Source of the DNA: Actinacidiphila rubida | GTDB lineage: Bacteria; Actinomycetota; Actinomycetes; Streptomycetales; Streptomycetaceae | Reading direction: 5' to 3' | DNA length: 64,000 nucleotides | NCBI RefSeq assembly: GCF_900110255.1 | Contig: NZ_FODD01000006.1 | Coordinates: forward strand, 62,001 to 126,000 | Shown: positions 51,245-59,777 of the stretch, in pieces | Layout of the letters: each line of letters begins with the position of its first letter | Numbering within the stretch: the stretch's first letter is position 1 | Program-made: the position numbers and the translations under genes | Notes under the pieces: model-generated | The model's input: only the letters and a program-made list of their open reading frames with translations | Told to the model about the DNA's origin: nothing | Database searches by the model: none

Positions 51245-52143
51245 GCCGCCTCCATCCACACGTCGGCCAGCGACTCCTCCAGGCCGATCCTCGGCCGCCA
51301 GCCGAGCCGGTCGCGGGCCGTGCGCACGTCCGCCTGCTGCCACAGTCCGCAGCCGTCGGGGTACGGCGGCTGCGGGGGCGGGGTGTGCGCCTCGTCCACC
51401 TCGTGCAGGACTCCGTCGTAGCCCGCGACGTGCGCGAGGGCCGCGGCCATGTCCCGCATCCGGACGGCCCGGCCGCTGCCGATGTTCACCACGCCCTGCG
51501 CGGCCGACAGCGACGCCGCGTGCACGGCACGCGCCACGTCCCGCACGTCGACGAAGTCACGCTGCACGGACAGCCCGCCGAGCTTCAGCTCGCCGTCGCC
51601 GTTCTGCATCGCGCGGCGCAGCGCCTCGGCGACACGGCCGAGCGGCGCGCCGGTGGGGGTGCCGGGGCCGACCGGGCTGAACACCCGCAGCACCACCGCG
51701 TCCAGGCCCGACCCGAGCACCAGCTCGGTCGCGGCGAGTTTGCTGACGCCGTAGGGGCCGCCGGGCCGCGGCGCGGCGTCCTCGCCGGTGGACGCGCCGA
51801 CCGGCGAGGGCCCGTACTCCGAGCCGCAGCCGACCTGCACCAGGCGGGCGCCGATCGAGCTGCGGCGCAGCGCCTCGCAGACCGTCGCGACGGCCACCGT
51901 GTTCTGCCGGGTCAGGTCGCGGGCGTTGCCGCGGGTCGAGCCGGCGCAGTTGATGACGACGCCCGGGTGCACGGCGTCCAGGAAGCGGGCGAGGACGCCG
52001 GGGGCGCCCGAGGACAGGTCGAACCGGACGTCCGCGTCGTCGCTCCTGCCCAGCGCGGTGAGCTGGACGGCGGGGTCGGCGAGCAGGCGCTCGGCGACGT
52101 GGCGCCCGAGGAAGCCGTCGGCTCCGAGCAGCAGCGCTCTCAT
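51232..52143 (-). CDS. NAD-dependent nucleotide-sugar epimerase/dehydratase
   Basis: 303 residues. The extended SDR motif 'LLLGADGFLGRHVAERLL' starts the protein. 'INCAGSTRGN' and the catalytic 'YGVSKLAATELV' (YxxxK) follow, with 'LRVFSPVGPGTPTGAPLG' as the substrate loop and 'VQRDFVDVRDVARAV'. This is a UDP-sugar epimerase/dehydratase type; a UDP-hexosamine substrate would suit the operon but is not proved. The ATG at 52143 has GGGAGG 6 nt upstream. It lies 116 bp after the membrane-protein gene and overlaps the spherulin-4 gene. Confidence 0.87.
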   Translation of the reverse strand: MRALLLGADGFLGRHVAERLLADPAVQLTALGRSDDADVRFDLSSGAPGVLARFLDAVHPGVVINCAGSTRGNARDLTRQNTVAVATVCEALRRSSIGARLVQVGCGSEYGPSPVGASTGEDAAPRPGGPYGVSKLAATELVLGSGLDAVVLRVFSPVGPGTPTGAPLGRVAEALRRAMQNGDGELKLGGLSVQRDFVDVRDVARAVHAASLSAAQGVVNIGSGRAVRMRDMAAALAHVAGYDGVLHEVDEAHTPPPQPPYPDGCGLWQQADVRTARDRLGWRPRIGLEESLADVWMEAACRV

Positions 52144-52259
52144 CGGCTGCCTCCCGAACGGGTGGGCGCGCCCGGGGCGCGCCGTGGTGTCGGCGTGCAG
52201 TGCGTGGTCAAGGGTCTTTCTCCTGGTGTGGGTCGTACGTCTCGTGCTGCGTACGGATG

Positions 52260-54050
52260 TCAGGTGGGTCGGTGGGCGGCGGCCCGGGACAGGGTGCGGA
52301 ACGCCGCCACGACGGCCACCGCCGCGGCGGCACCGCAGATCAGGGCGTGCGCGCCGGCGCGCGGGCCACCGGGCCCGAGCACGGTCGCCAGCCGGTACAG
52401 GGCCTCCGCCGCGCAGGCCGCGCCCAGCACGGCCGCGGCGGTGGCCGCCCGTCCGTGCAGGGCCAGCAGGCGGGTGGCGAACAGCAGCAGTCCGAGGGCG
52501 GCCGGCGCGGCCACCGGACCGGCCGCGCCCAGCAGCGCGGCCAGCACGGCGGTGTAGCCGGCCAGGACGGCGGCCAGCCGCGGGCGGACGGCGTCGGCGA
52601 AGTCGTCCAGGCCGTGGCTGGGGGCGAGTTGGGCGCGGGAGCGCACCGCGAACCAGTGCGCTCCGTACGCCGCGGGTACCAGGCTCGCGGCGAGGCCCGG
52701 CGCGGTCGGGGACGTGAGGGCGAGCAGGCCGCACACCCACAGGGCCGCGGATCTGCCCGGTGCGTGCAGCGGCCCCCGGCGCAGGACCGCGTACGCGGCG
52801 ACGAGGACGAGGGCCGTGACGGCCTCCGCCGGCAGGAAGCGGCCGGCCACCGCGCACACCGCGCCCGGCAGCAGGTAGCGCGCGGCGCGCGGCGGGTGCA
52901 GCCACGCGCCCTCCCGCTCCCCCTGCACGGGCTCCGCGATCTGCCCGGCCCGCGGCACCCGCGCGTACAGCTCCTCGGCGAGACCGAAGACGTCGCGGTG
53001 CCGGAGCCGGCGCGCGTCCACGTCCGTCACGCCGTGCGCCTCCAGGCCGGCGGCGATCTCCCAGACGTCCACGGCGCCGGCGATGAGCGTCTGGTGGCGG
53101 TGCATCACCTGGCGCACCGGGTCCGCGGGCCCGCGCCGCCGCACCCGCCCCCCGCCCGCGCGCTCCCCCGGCCCCGCACCGTCCCGCACCGGAGCGGCCC
53201 GCCCGCCCGCCGGTTCAGCCGCCTTGCCCCGCGGTGCCGACGGCGCCATGACGGCCGCACCCCGCTCACCTCCGGGCGCACGCGGGCCCGGCACGCTGAC
53301 GGTCACGGCCTCGACCTCGTCCTCGGGCTCGGCCTCGGCCGACAGGACGTCGTCGGCTGCGGGACGACCACCCGCATCCGGGACGGAGGGCGCAGGATCG
53401 GCGCGCGCGTCCGGCGCTGACGGGGCGTGACTCCGTGCGTGCCAAATCGATTCACCTGAGGCCACCCCCTCGGCGGTCGGTGGCGCTTTCTGCGCACTCT
53501 CCTGATCGTTTCCGTCCGCGTCCCCGGGTTCCTCCGGCGGAGCCGCGTCCGGCCCGGCAGCGCGACGGTTCTCGCTCAGGGCCTCCTCGACGGCGTCGCC
53601 AACCATGGCCCAGAGTTCGGCGAAGGCGTCGGGCCGGCCGGGCGATCCGGCCTCCCCGCCGGACGAACCCTCCGCGGCCCCGTCGCCGCCCGCGGGCCGG
53701 TCGGCGCCCGCGTCCTCCGCCTCGGCCTCGGCCTCCGCAGGCTCGCCATCCGTGAGCGCCTCGTCCGGCACGGTCGTCGTGGGAGGAGCGTCCGGGCCCT
53801 GGTCGGCGGTCGGCTCGGCGGGCGGCTCGGCGGTCGGTCCTGCGGTCGGCTCGGCGGGGGGTGCGGGGGCCGGCGCGTCCGCGAGCGCCTCGCCCGCGCG
53901 GGCCCACAGTTCGGCGAAGGTCGCGGACCCGGCAGCCGCGCCGGGGACGGCGGCGGGCTCGGGCGCGGTGGCCGGTGCCGTGTCGGCGGCGGCGGGCAGC
54001 GGGAGGTGCAGGGGGGCGATGTCTGCGGGGGTGGTGGGTCGCGGGGTCAT
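52260..54050 (-). CDS. Membrane protein of a Pel-like operon with long acidic disordered N-terminus
   Basis: 596 residues. Residues 1 to about 310 are Ala/Pro/Glu-rich and disordered, apart from two copies of a FAELW helix (45-57 and 143-158). About 315-375 form a helical domain ('DVWEIAAGLEAHGVTDVDAR', 'RHRDVFGLAEELYARVPR'). About 390-590 carry roughly eight membrane helices, such as 'ALVLVAAYAVLRRG', 'AAALGLLLFATRLLALHG'-like stretches and 'ICGAAAAVAVVAAF'. It might stand in for PelE/PelG as transport or anchor subunit; that is inference. Its ATG overlaps the glycosyltransferase stop (ATGA). Confidence 0.75.
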   Translation of the reverse strand: MTPRPTTPADIAPLHLPLPAAADTAPATAPEPAAVPGAAAGSATFAELWARAGEALADAPAPAPPAEPTAGPTAEPPAEPTADQGPDAPPTTTVPDEALTDGEPAEAEAEAEDAGADRPAGGDGAAEGSSGGEAGSPGRPDAFAELWAMVGDAVEEALSENRRAAGPDAAPPEEPGDADGNDQESAQKAPPTAEGVASGESIWHARSHAPSAPDARADPAPSVPDAGGRPAADDVLSAEAEPEDEVEAVTVSVPGPRAPGGERGAAVMAPSAPRGKAAEPAGGRAAPVRDGAGPGERAGGGRVRRRGPADPVRQVMHRHQTLIAGAVDVWEIAAGLEAHGVTDVDARRLRHRDVFGLAEELYARVPRAGQIAEPVQGEREGAWLHPPRAARYLLPGAVCAVAGRFLPAEAVTALVLVAAYAVLRRGPLHAPGRSAALWVCGLLALTSPTAPGLAASLVPAAYGAHWFAVRSRAQLAPSHGLDDFADAVRPRLAAVLAGYTAVLAALLGAAGPVAAPAALGLLLFATRLLALHGRAATAAAVLGAACAAEALYRLATVLGPGGPRAGAHALICGAAAAVAVVAAFRTLSRAAAHRPT

Positions 54051-55720
54051 CGGGGGTGCTCTCCGGTGAGCAGGGACGGGGCCAGGCGGGTCGGGGACCA
54101 GGACTCGGCGGGACTGGTGAAGGGCCGCGGCGCGCCGGCCGCGGACCACAGCGGTTCGCGCGGCACCGGGTGGTGGGCGACCACGTCGAGGTAGCTCTCG
54201 CGGAACGCGTCCACACACGTGGTGACCGTGAACAGGGCCAGTGCCCGCTCGCGCGCCGCCGCGCCGAGCCGCGCCGCCCGTTCGGGGCCGCGCAGCAGCG
54301 CCAGCGTCGCCTCGGCGAGCGCCTTGGGGTTGCGCGGCGCGACGACCAGGCCGGTGCCGCCGATGACCTCGCGGACCGCGCCCACGTCCGTGGAGACGGT
54401 GGGCCGGCCGCAGAGCATCGCCTCGACGAGGCTCAGCGGAAAGCCCTCCGAGCTGCTGGACAGCACGACGACGTCGCCCGCCGCGTAGGCGTCGGCGAGT
54501 TCGGGTGCCCCCGGCGAGCCGATCTCCTCGAAGCTGACCGGGCTCTCGCCGACCGCGTGCGCGTGTGCCGCCTCGTCGGGGAACAGCTGGGCCGCCAGGG
54601 TGCGGCAGTGCTCCAGGTAGGCGGCCGCGGCCTCGGTGGCGCTGCGGAGGTGGAAGACCCGCAGCCGTGCCTGCGGCTCCTCCTCGCGTATCGCGTGGAA
54701 CGCGTGCAGCAGCGCGATCAGGTCCTTGGCGGGTTCGGCCCGGCCGACCCAGGCGACGGTGGGGTCGGCGTGCGCGGCGGGCGCCGCGGCCTCCGCCTCC
54801 GCCGCCTCGCCGGCCCGGGCGAACCGGGTGGCGTCGATCCCGGGGTGGACGGTGCGCATCCGCTCGCGCGGCGCGCCGCAGCGCTCCTGCCAGCGCCGCA
54901 CGTGCGTGGAGCCGGGGGTGACGAGGGCGGCGGTGCGGTAGCCCTCGCCGGCCAGCAGGCGGTGGTAGGTGCCGAGCAGCGCGCGGACCGCGGGGGTGAA
55001 CGCCGCCGCGCGGTGGGCCAGCAGGGCCTCGCGCAGCCGCACGGTGTACTCGGTGACCATCAGCGGGGTTCCGCAGAACCGTTTGGCCAGCAGGCCCGGC
55101 AGCATCGCGGGGCCGCCCGACACGGCGTGGCACACGTCCGCGGAGCCGAGGTGCTCCGGGCCGTACCAGGGCAGCGACAGGGGCCGCAGCTGCCGTTCCA
55201 GCAACGCGGTGGCGGTGAGGAGTTCGGAGACGGTGATGTCGCCGAGCAGCGGCCGCACGCCCGGAGCGCGGCACGCCGTCTCCAGGGTCAGCAGCGCGTC
55301 GTGGCCGGTCAGCAGCCGCGGCAGTCCGCCGTGTTCGGCGGCGGCCTCGGCCAGTCCGTAGAGTCCGGCGGCGAACCGTTCGGCGCGTTCCTCGGCCGGT
55401 GCGGCGTCCCGGCCGCCGGCGAGGGCGGCGGTGAACTCGCCGTAGTGCCACCGGAAGGCCGCGTCGCGGGCCCGGCGCGCGGCCCGGGAGCGGTCGCCCG
55501 CGTCGTCGGGCGGCGGGTCGCCCCACAGCCGTTCGGTGAGCACCCGCCGCACCTGCTCGGGCGGTGCGACCTGCCCGCCCGCTTCGGTGCGGGGCGAGCG
55601 GCTGAGCGCGTAGACGTCGAAGTCGTGGTGCGGCAGCCCGCGCACGAGCCGGTCGCACCACGCTCCCCCCTCACCACGCGCATACGGGTACCCACCCTCG
55701 GTGAGCAGTGCGATCCGCAC
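54047..55720 (-). CDS. PelF-like family 4 glycosyltransferase (DUF3492)
   Basis: 557 residues. The start 'MRIALLTEGGYPYARGEGGA' closely follows the DUF3492 signature of PelF (EGxYPYVRGGxSxW). A GT-B fold follows, with 'VAWVGRAEPAKDLIALLHAF' and the GT4 E-x7-E region 'SSSEGFPLSLVEAMLCGRP'. PelF uses UDP-GalNAc/GlcNAc-type donors to build the cationic Pel exopolysaccharide. The GTG at 55720 has AAGGAGG 8 nt upstream. It leads a four-gene operon with a membrane protein, an epimerase and a GH114-like protein. Confidence 0.87.
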   Translation of the reverse strand: MRIALLTEGGYPYARGEGGAWCDRLVRGLPHHDFDVYALSRSPRTEAGGQVAPPEQVRRVLTERLWGDPPPDDAGDRSRAARRARDAAFRWHYGEFTAALAGGRDAAPAEERAERFAAGLYGLAEAAAEHGGLPRLLTGHDALLTLETACRAPGVRPLLGDITVSELLTATALLERQLRPLSLPWYGPEHLGSADVCHAVSGGPAMLPGLLAKRFCGTPLMVTEYTVRLREALLAHRAAAFTPAVRALLGTYHRLLAGEGYRTAALVTPGSTHVRRWQERCGAPRERMRTVHPGIDATRFARAGEAAEAEAAAPAAHADPTVAWVGRAEPAKDLIALLHAFHAIREEEPQARLRVFHLRSATEAAAAYLEHCRTLAAQLFPDEAAHAHAVGESPVSFEEIGSPGAPELADAYAAGDVVVLSSSSEGFPLSLVEAMLCGRPTVSTDVGAVREVIGGTGLVVAPRNPKALAEATLALLRGPERAARLGAAARERALALFTVTTCVDAFRESYLDVVAHHPVPREPLWSAAGAPRPFTSPAESWSPTRLAPSLLTGEHPR

Positions 55721-55807
55721 GGGTACGCCTCCTTTCGCGCCGAGTGCCCGGTGTTGAGGTCATCTGCCGGGCGTTGCCCGGCGCGACGACGGTATGCCGG
55801 TACGGCA

Positions 55808-55839
55808 GTGGCGCGGCGGACGGTTGTCCGCCGCGCCAC
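55808..55839 (-). terminator. Terminator of the peptide transporter operon
   Basis: A perfect 14-bp stem (55808-55821 with 55826-55839) with loop GGTT lies 51 nt beyond the ATPase stop. It separates the transporter operon from the PelF-like operon on the same strand. Confidence 0.7.
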
Positions 55840-55890
55840 CAAAAGGGGTGAAGAGACGTAACTTCTCTCAGCCGAGCGCGTTCGCGTGAC

Positions 55891-57690
55891 TTAAGGTGCG
55901 GTCACCATCACGCTCCGCAGTTCCCGCCGGTTCTCCCGGCGCTCGGCGGCCTCCGCCGGATCGAGCACCGGCACGGCCGCCAGCAGGCCCTTGGTGTACG
56001 GGTCGCGGGGGGCGTCGTACACCTGGTCCACGGTCCCGGACTCCACGATCCGGCCGCCGCGCATCACCGCGACCCGGTCGCTGACCTGCCGCACCACGGC
56101 CAGGTCGTGGGCGATGAAGACCAGCGCCAGTCCGAGGTCGCGCTGCAACTCGCCGAGCAGTGCGACGACTTGCGCCTGCGTGGTGACGTCGAGCGCGGAC
56201 ACCGGCTCGTCGCACACGATCAGCTTGGGCTCGGGGGCCAACGCCCTTGCGATGCCCACGCGTTGCCGCTGGCCGCCGCTGAACTCGTGCGGGTAGCGGT
56301 GGTACCAGTCCGGGTCGAGACCAACCCGCTCCAGCAGGTCCTTGACCCGGCTGACCACGGCCGCGTCGCTCAGCCTCCCCTCGGCGCGCAGCGGGTCGGC
56401 GATCGACTCGCCGATGCTGCGCCGGGGGTTGAGGGACGAGACCGGGTCCTGGAAGACCATCTGCAGCTCGCGCCGCAACGGCCGCAGTGCCCGGTCGCCG
56501 AGGGGGGCGATGTCGCGACCGCCGTAGTGGATGCGGCCCCGGGTCGGATCCAGCAGCCGGACGAGCATCCGGCCGAGGGTCGTCTTGCCGGAGCCCGACT
56601 CCCCCACCACGCCCAGGGTTTCGCCCGCGCGCACGGTGAGCGAGACGTCGTCGACCGCCGTGAACGCGTGCCGGCCGCGCTTGAACTCCCGCCGCAGGCC
56701 CTCCGCGACGAGCAGCGCGCCGTCCTCGGCGACCGGTCCGCCCTTGAGCAGCGCGGGAGTCGGCGTCGGCACCGGCCCGACCGCGAGGCCCGCCGCGTCC
56801 GCCGCGGGCTCCGCCGCGTCCACCGGCTTCGCCTGCGCGGGGACGTCCGCGCCCGCCGGGCCCTCGGGGCCCGCGGGCCCGTCGAGCCGCGGGACGGCGG
56901 CCAGCAGGGCACGGGTGTAGGCGGCGGACGGTGCGGACAGCACCGTGCCGACGGGGCCGCCCTCGACCGCGCGGCCGTCGCGCATGACCAGGATCCGGTC
57001 GACGCTGCCGGCGACCACGCCGAGGTCGTGGGTGACCAGGAGCAGTCCCATGCCCGTCTCGGCGCGCAACTCGTGGAGCAGGTCGAGGATCTGGGCCTGC
57101 ACGGTGACGTCCAGCGCCGTCGTCGGCTCGTCCGCGATGAGCAGCCTCGGCTCGCACGCCAGCGCCATCGCGATCAGCGCGCGCTGCCGCATGCCGCCGC
57201 TGAACTCGTGCGGGCGGGAGCGGGAGCGGCGGGCCGCGTCGGCGATGCCGACCCGGTCCAGCACCTCGACGGCGCGGGCGCGGGCCGCGGACTTCGACAC
57301 CCGGTGGTGCACCCGGTACACCTCGGCGATCTGGTCGCCGATCGCGAAGTACGGGTCGAGCGCCGACAGCGGGTCCTGGAAGACCATGGCGGCCGCACCG
57401 CCGCGCAGCCGCCGCAGTTCCGCGTCGGTGGCGGTCAGGACGTCGGTGCCGTCGACGCGCACGGTGCCGGAGACCCGCGCGCCGGTTCCCCGGTGCAGGC
57501 CGAGCAGCGCGTACGCGGTGGCGCTCTTGCCGGACCCCGACTCGCCCACGAGGCCGAGCGCCTGGCCGGCGCCGAGGCTGAAGTCCAGGCCGTCGACGGC
57601 GCGTACGGCGCCGCCGTCGGTCGGGAACTCGATGCGCAGGTCCGCGACCTCGACGAGGGCCGCGGTCGCGGCGCGGGATGCCGCCGTCAT
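55891..57690 (-). CDS. Peptide ABC transporter, fused two-domain ATPase (DppD-DppF type)
   Basis: 599 residues with two complete nucleotide-binding domains. The first has Walker A '[12 protein letters not shown]', signature 'FSGGMRQRA' and Walker B '[12 protein letters not shown]'. The second has '[12 protein letters not shown]', 'FSGGQRQRV' and '[12 protein letters not shown]'. A Pro/Ala-rich linker of about 70 residues joins them. This replaces the separate DppD and DppF subunits. Its ATG overlaps the permease stop (ATGA, 57687-57690). As last gene of the operon it powers the two permeases with the binding protein. Confidence 0.93.
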   Translation of the reverse strand: MTAASRAATAALVEVADLRIEFPTDGGAVRAVDGLDFSLGAGQALGLVGESGSGKSATAYALLGLHRGTGARVSGTVRVDGTDVLTATDAELRRLRGGAAAMVFQDPLSALDPYFAIGDQIAEVYRVHHRVSKSAARARAVEVLDRVGIADAARRSRSRPHEFSGGMRQRALIAMALACEPRLLIADEPTTALDVTVQAQILDLLHELRAETGMGLLLVTHDLGVVAGSVDRILVMRDGRAVEGGPVGTVLSAPSAAYTRALLAAVPRLDGPAGPEGPAGADVPAQAKPVDAAEPAADAAGLAVGPVPTPTPALLKGGPVAEDGALLVAEGLRREFKRGRHAFTAVDDVSLTVRAGETLGVVGESGSGKTTLGRMLVRLLDPTRGRIHYGGRDIAPLGDRALRPLRRELQMVFQDPVSSLNPRRSIGESIADPLRAEGRLSDAAVVSRVKDLLERVGLDPDWYHRYPHEFSGGQRQRVGIARALAPEPKLIVCDEPVSALDVTTQAQVVALLGELQRDLGLALVFIAHDLAVVRQVSDRVAVMRGGRIVESGTVDQVYDAPRDPYTKGLLAAVPVLDPAEAAERRENRRELRSVMVTAP

Positions 57691-58685
57691 GCCAGTACCA
57701 CCCTTCGGTCGGCGAACGCGTAGAGGACGTCGGCCACCGCGTTGGCCACGACGACGGCCAGGCCCATCACCAGGACGATCCCGACGACCACCGGCAGGTC
57801 CTTCATCTGCACGGACTGCACGAGCTGCTGGCCGAGGCCGGGGATGCCGAACAGGGTCTCGGTGAGCAGCGCGCCGCCGAACATGGTGCCGAGGTCCAGC
57901 GCGGACAGCGCGATCACCGGGGTGAGCGCGCCGCGCAGGGCGTGCCGCCGCACGACGGCGCCCTCGCCGACGCCGTAGGCGCGGAAGGTCCTGATGTGGT
58001 CCTCGGCGAGTGTCTCCAGCATCGAGGAGCGGGTCAGCCGCGCGTACTTGGCGGCCTCGACGAGTGCGAGGGCGAGCCACGGCAGCAGCAGGTTCCACGC
58101 CCACTGCTGCGGGTCGTCGGTGATCGGCACGTACGTGGGGTAGGGCAGCCACTGCAGCCAGGAGCAGAAGACGAGCAGCAGCAGGATGCCGGTGATGAAC
58201 ACCGGGGTGGCCACGCCGACCAGGGTGAACCCGGTGAGCAGCCGTTCGGTGATCCCGCCGCGCCGCAGCGCCGACACCAGGCCGGTGCCCACGCCGATGA
58301 CCAGCCACAGCACCATCGCGCCCAGCGCGAGGGACGCGGTCGCCGGCAGCTTCTCCCCGATCAGGTGGGTGACCAGCTCGCCGGTCCGGTACGACTGGCC
58401 GAGGCACGGCGCGGGGCAGTGCAGCGAGCCGGTGCCGGTGCTGTAGGTGTGGCCGGTCACGATGCCCTGCAGGAAGTGCCAGAACTGCAGGTAGACGGGG
58501 TCGCCGAGACCCATCTGCCCGCGGATCTGGGCGACCTGGGCGGGCGAGCACTTGGGGCCGCAGGCGAGCCGGGCGGCGTCGCCGGGCGCGAGGTAGAACA
58601 CCGCGTAGAGCACGGCGGCCAGCACCAGCAGCACCAGCACGGCCTGCAGGACGCGGCGGACGAGGAAGGCGGGCAGCCCGTTCAC
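57687..58685 (-). CDS. Peptide ABC transporter permease (DppB type)
   Basis: 332 residues. Six membrane segments, the first being 'AVLVLLVLAAVLYAVFYLA'. The DppB-type insertion after helix 1 carries 'QIRGQMGLGDPVYLQFWHFL'. The permease contact loop (EAA) is 'LRGALTPVIALSALDLGTMF'. The cysteine pair 'LACGPKCSP' and another in 'LHCPAPCLGQ' sit in the external loop. The GTG start overlaps the stop of the second permease (GTGA). Confidence 0.92.
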   Translation of the reverse strand: MNGLPAFLVRRVLQAVLVLLVLAAVLYAVFYLAPGDAARLACGPKCSPAQVAQIRGQMGLGDPVYLQFWHFLQGIVTGHTYSTGTGSLHCPAPCLGQSYRTGELVTHLIGEKLPATASLALGAMVLWLVIGVGTGLVSALRRGGITERLLTGFTLVGVATPVFITGILLLLVFCSWLQWLPYPTYVPITDDPQQWAWNLLLPWLALALVEAAKYARLTRSSMLETLAEDHIRTFRAYGVGEGAVVRRHALRGALTPVIALSALDLGTMFGGALLTETLFGIPGLGQQLVQSVQMKDLPVVVGIVLVMGLAVVVANAVADVLYAFADRRVVLA

Positions 58686-59773
58686 GCGGTGCCACCTCCG
58701 TTCGGGGTTCCGGTGGTGCGGGCGCTTCCGGCGGGTCCGTCCGCGGCGGGGGCCGTGGCGGGCTCGGCGGCCACCTCGCCGCCGCGGCGCCCGGCGCGGG
58801 TGCCGACCCGCAGCCGGCTGGCGGCGCGCGGGTCGAGCGCGGCGCGGACGCCCTCGGCGAAGACGGTGAACGCGAGCACGGTGACGAACAGCAGCGCCGC
58901 CGGCAGCAGCACGTACGCCGAGTCGGCCTGGTACCAGGTGGTCGCGCTGGACAGCATCTGGCCCCAGGACGGGGTGGGCGGGGTGACGCCGATGCCGAGG
59001 AAGGACAGGCCCGCCTCGGACACGATGTTGGTGGGCAGGGTGACCGCCGCGTAGGAGAGGACGGGCGCCACCAGCGCGGGCAGCAGCTCGCGCCGGGCGG
59101 TGCGCCAGGGCGAGGACCCGGCGAGCCGTGAGGCGGCCACGTAGTCCAGCGACTTCTGGGCCAGCACCTGGGCCCGGACGATCTTGGCGAAGCCGCCCCA
59201 GGCGAGCAGGCCGAGCACCAGCGTCAGCAGCACCGGGCGCGGGAACCCGCCGGGCACCACCGCGAGCAGCGCGATGGCCAGGATCAGGGCGGGCATCACG
59301 ACGAAGATGTCGGTGATGCGGCTGAGCAGCCCGTCGACCCAGCGGTTGCCGAGGCCGGCGGCGAGCCCGAGGGTCACGCCGATCAGCACCTGGAGCACGC
59401 TGGCGCCGAACGCGACGCCCAGCGAGACCCGGGCGCCGTAGGCGAGCCGGGCGAACAGGTCGCGGCCGGTACCGGGTTCGACGCCGAGCCAGTGGGATCC
59501 GCTGACGCCGCCGAAGTGGCCCAGCGGCACGCCGCCGGACGCGGAGTCCACCAGGCCGGCGTGGTACGAGGTGGTGTCCTGGCCTTCGAGCGCGGCGAGC
59601 AGCGGGGCGCCCACCGCGACCAGGACCAGCAGCACGATGACCGCGCCGCCGGCCAGGGCCGCGGGCCGTCCGCGCAGCCGCCGCCAGACCTGCCGCGCCC
59701 CCGAGGGGGGAGCCGGCACGAGTGCGCCCGCTCCCCCCTCGAAGGACTGTGTCGCGATGTCCTCGACCGTCAC
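58682..59773 (-). CDS. Peptide ABC transporter permease (DppC type)
   Basis: 363 residues. The N-terminal DppC motif 'VWRRLRGRPAALAGGAVIVL' starts helix 1. The external loop has 'HWLGVEPGTGRDLFARLAYG', the DppC hallmark. The ATPase contact loop is 'ELLPALVAPVLSYAAVTLPT', followed by 'EAGLSFLGIGVTPPTPSWGQ'. The Pro/Ala-rich C-terminal tail is dispensable in appearance. It starts 4 bp after the binding-protein stop and overlaps the DppB-type gene. Confidence 0.92.
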   Translation of the reverse strand: MTVEDIATQSFEGGAGALVPAPPSGARQVWRRLRGRPAALAGGAVIVLLVLVAVGAPLLAALEGQDTTSYHAGLVDSASGGVPLGHFGGVSGSHWLGVEPGTGRDLFARLAYGARVSLGVAFGASVLQVLIGVTLGLAAGLGNRWVDGLLSRITDIFVVMPALILAIALLAVVPGGFPRPVLLTLVLGLLAWGGFAKIVRAQVLAQKSLDYVAASRLAGSSPWRTARRELLPALVAPVLSYAAVTLPTNIVSEAGLSFLGIGVTPPTPSWGQMLSSATTWYQADSAYVLLPAALLFVTVLAFTVFAEGVRAALDPRAASRLRVGTRAGRRGGEVAAEPATAPAADGPAGSARTTGTPNGGGTA

Positions 59774-59777
59774 GGCG

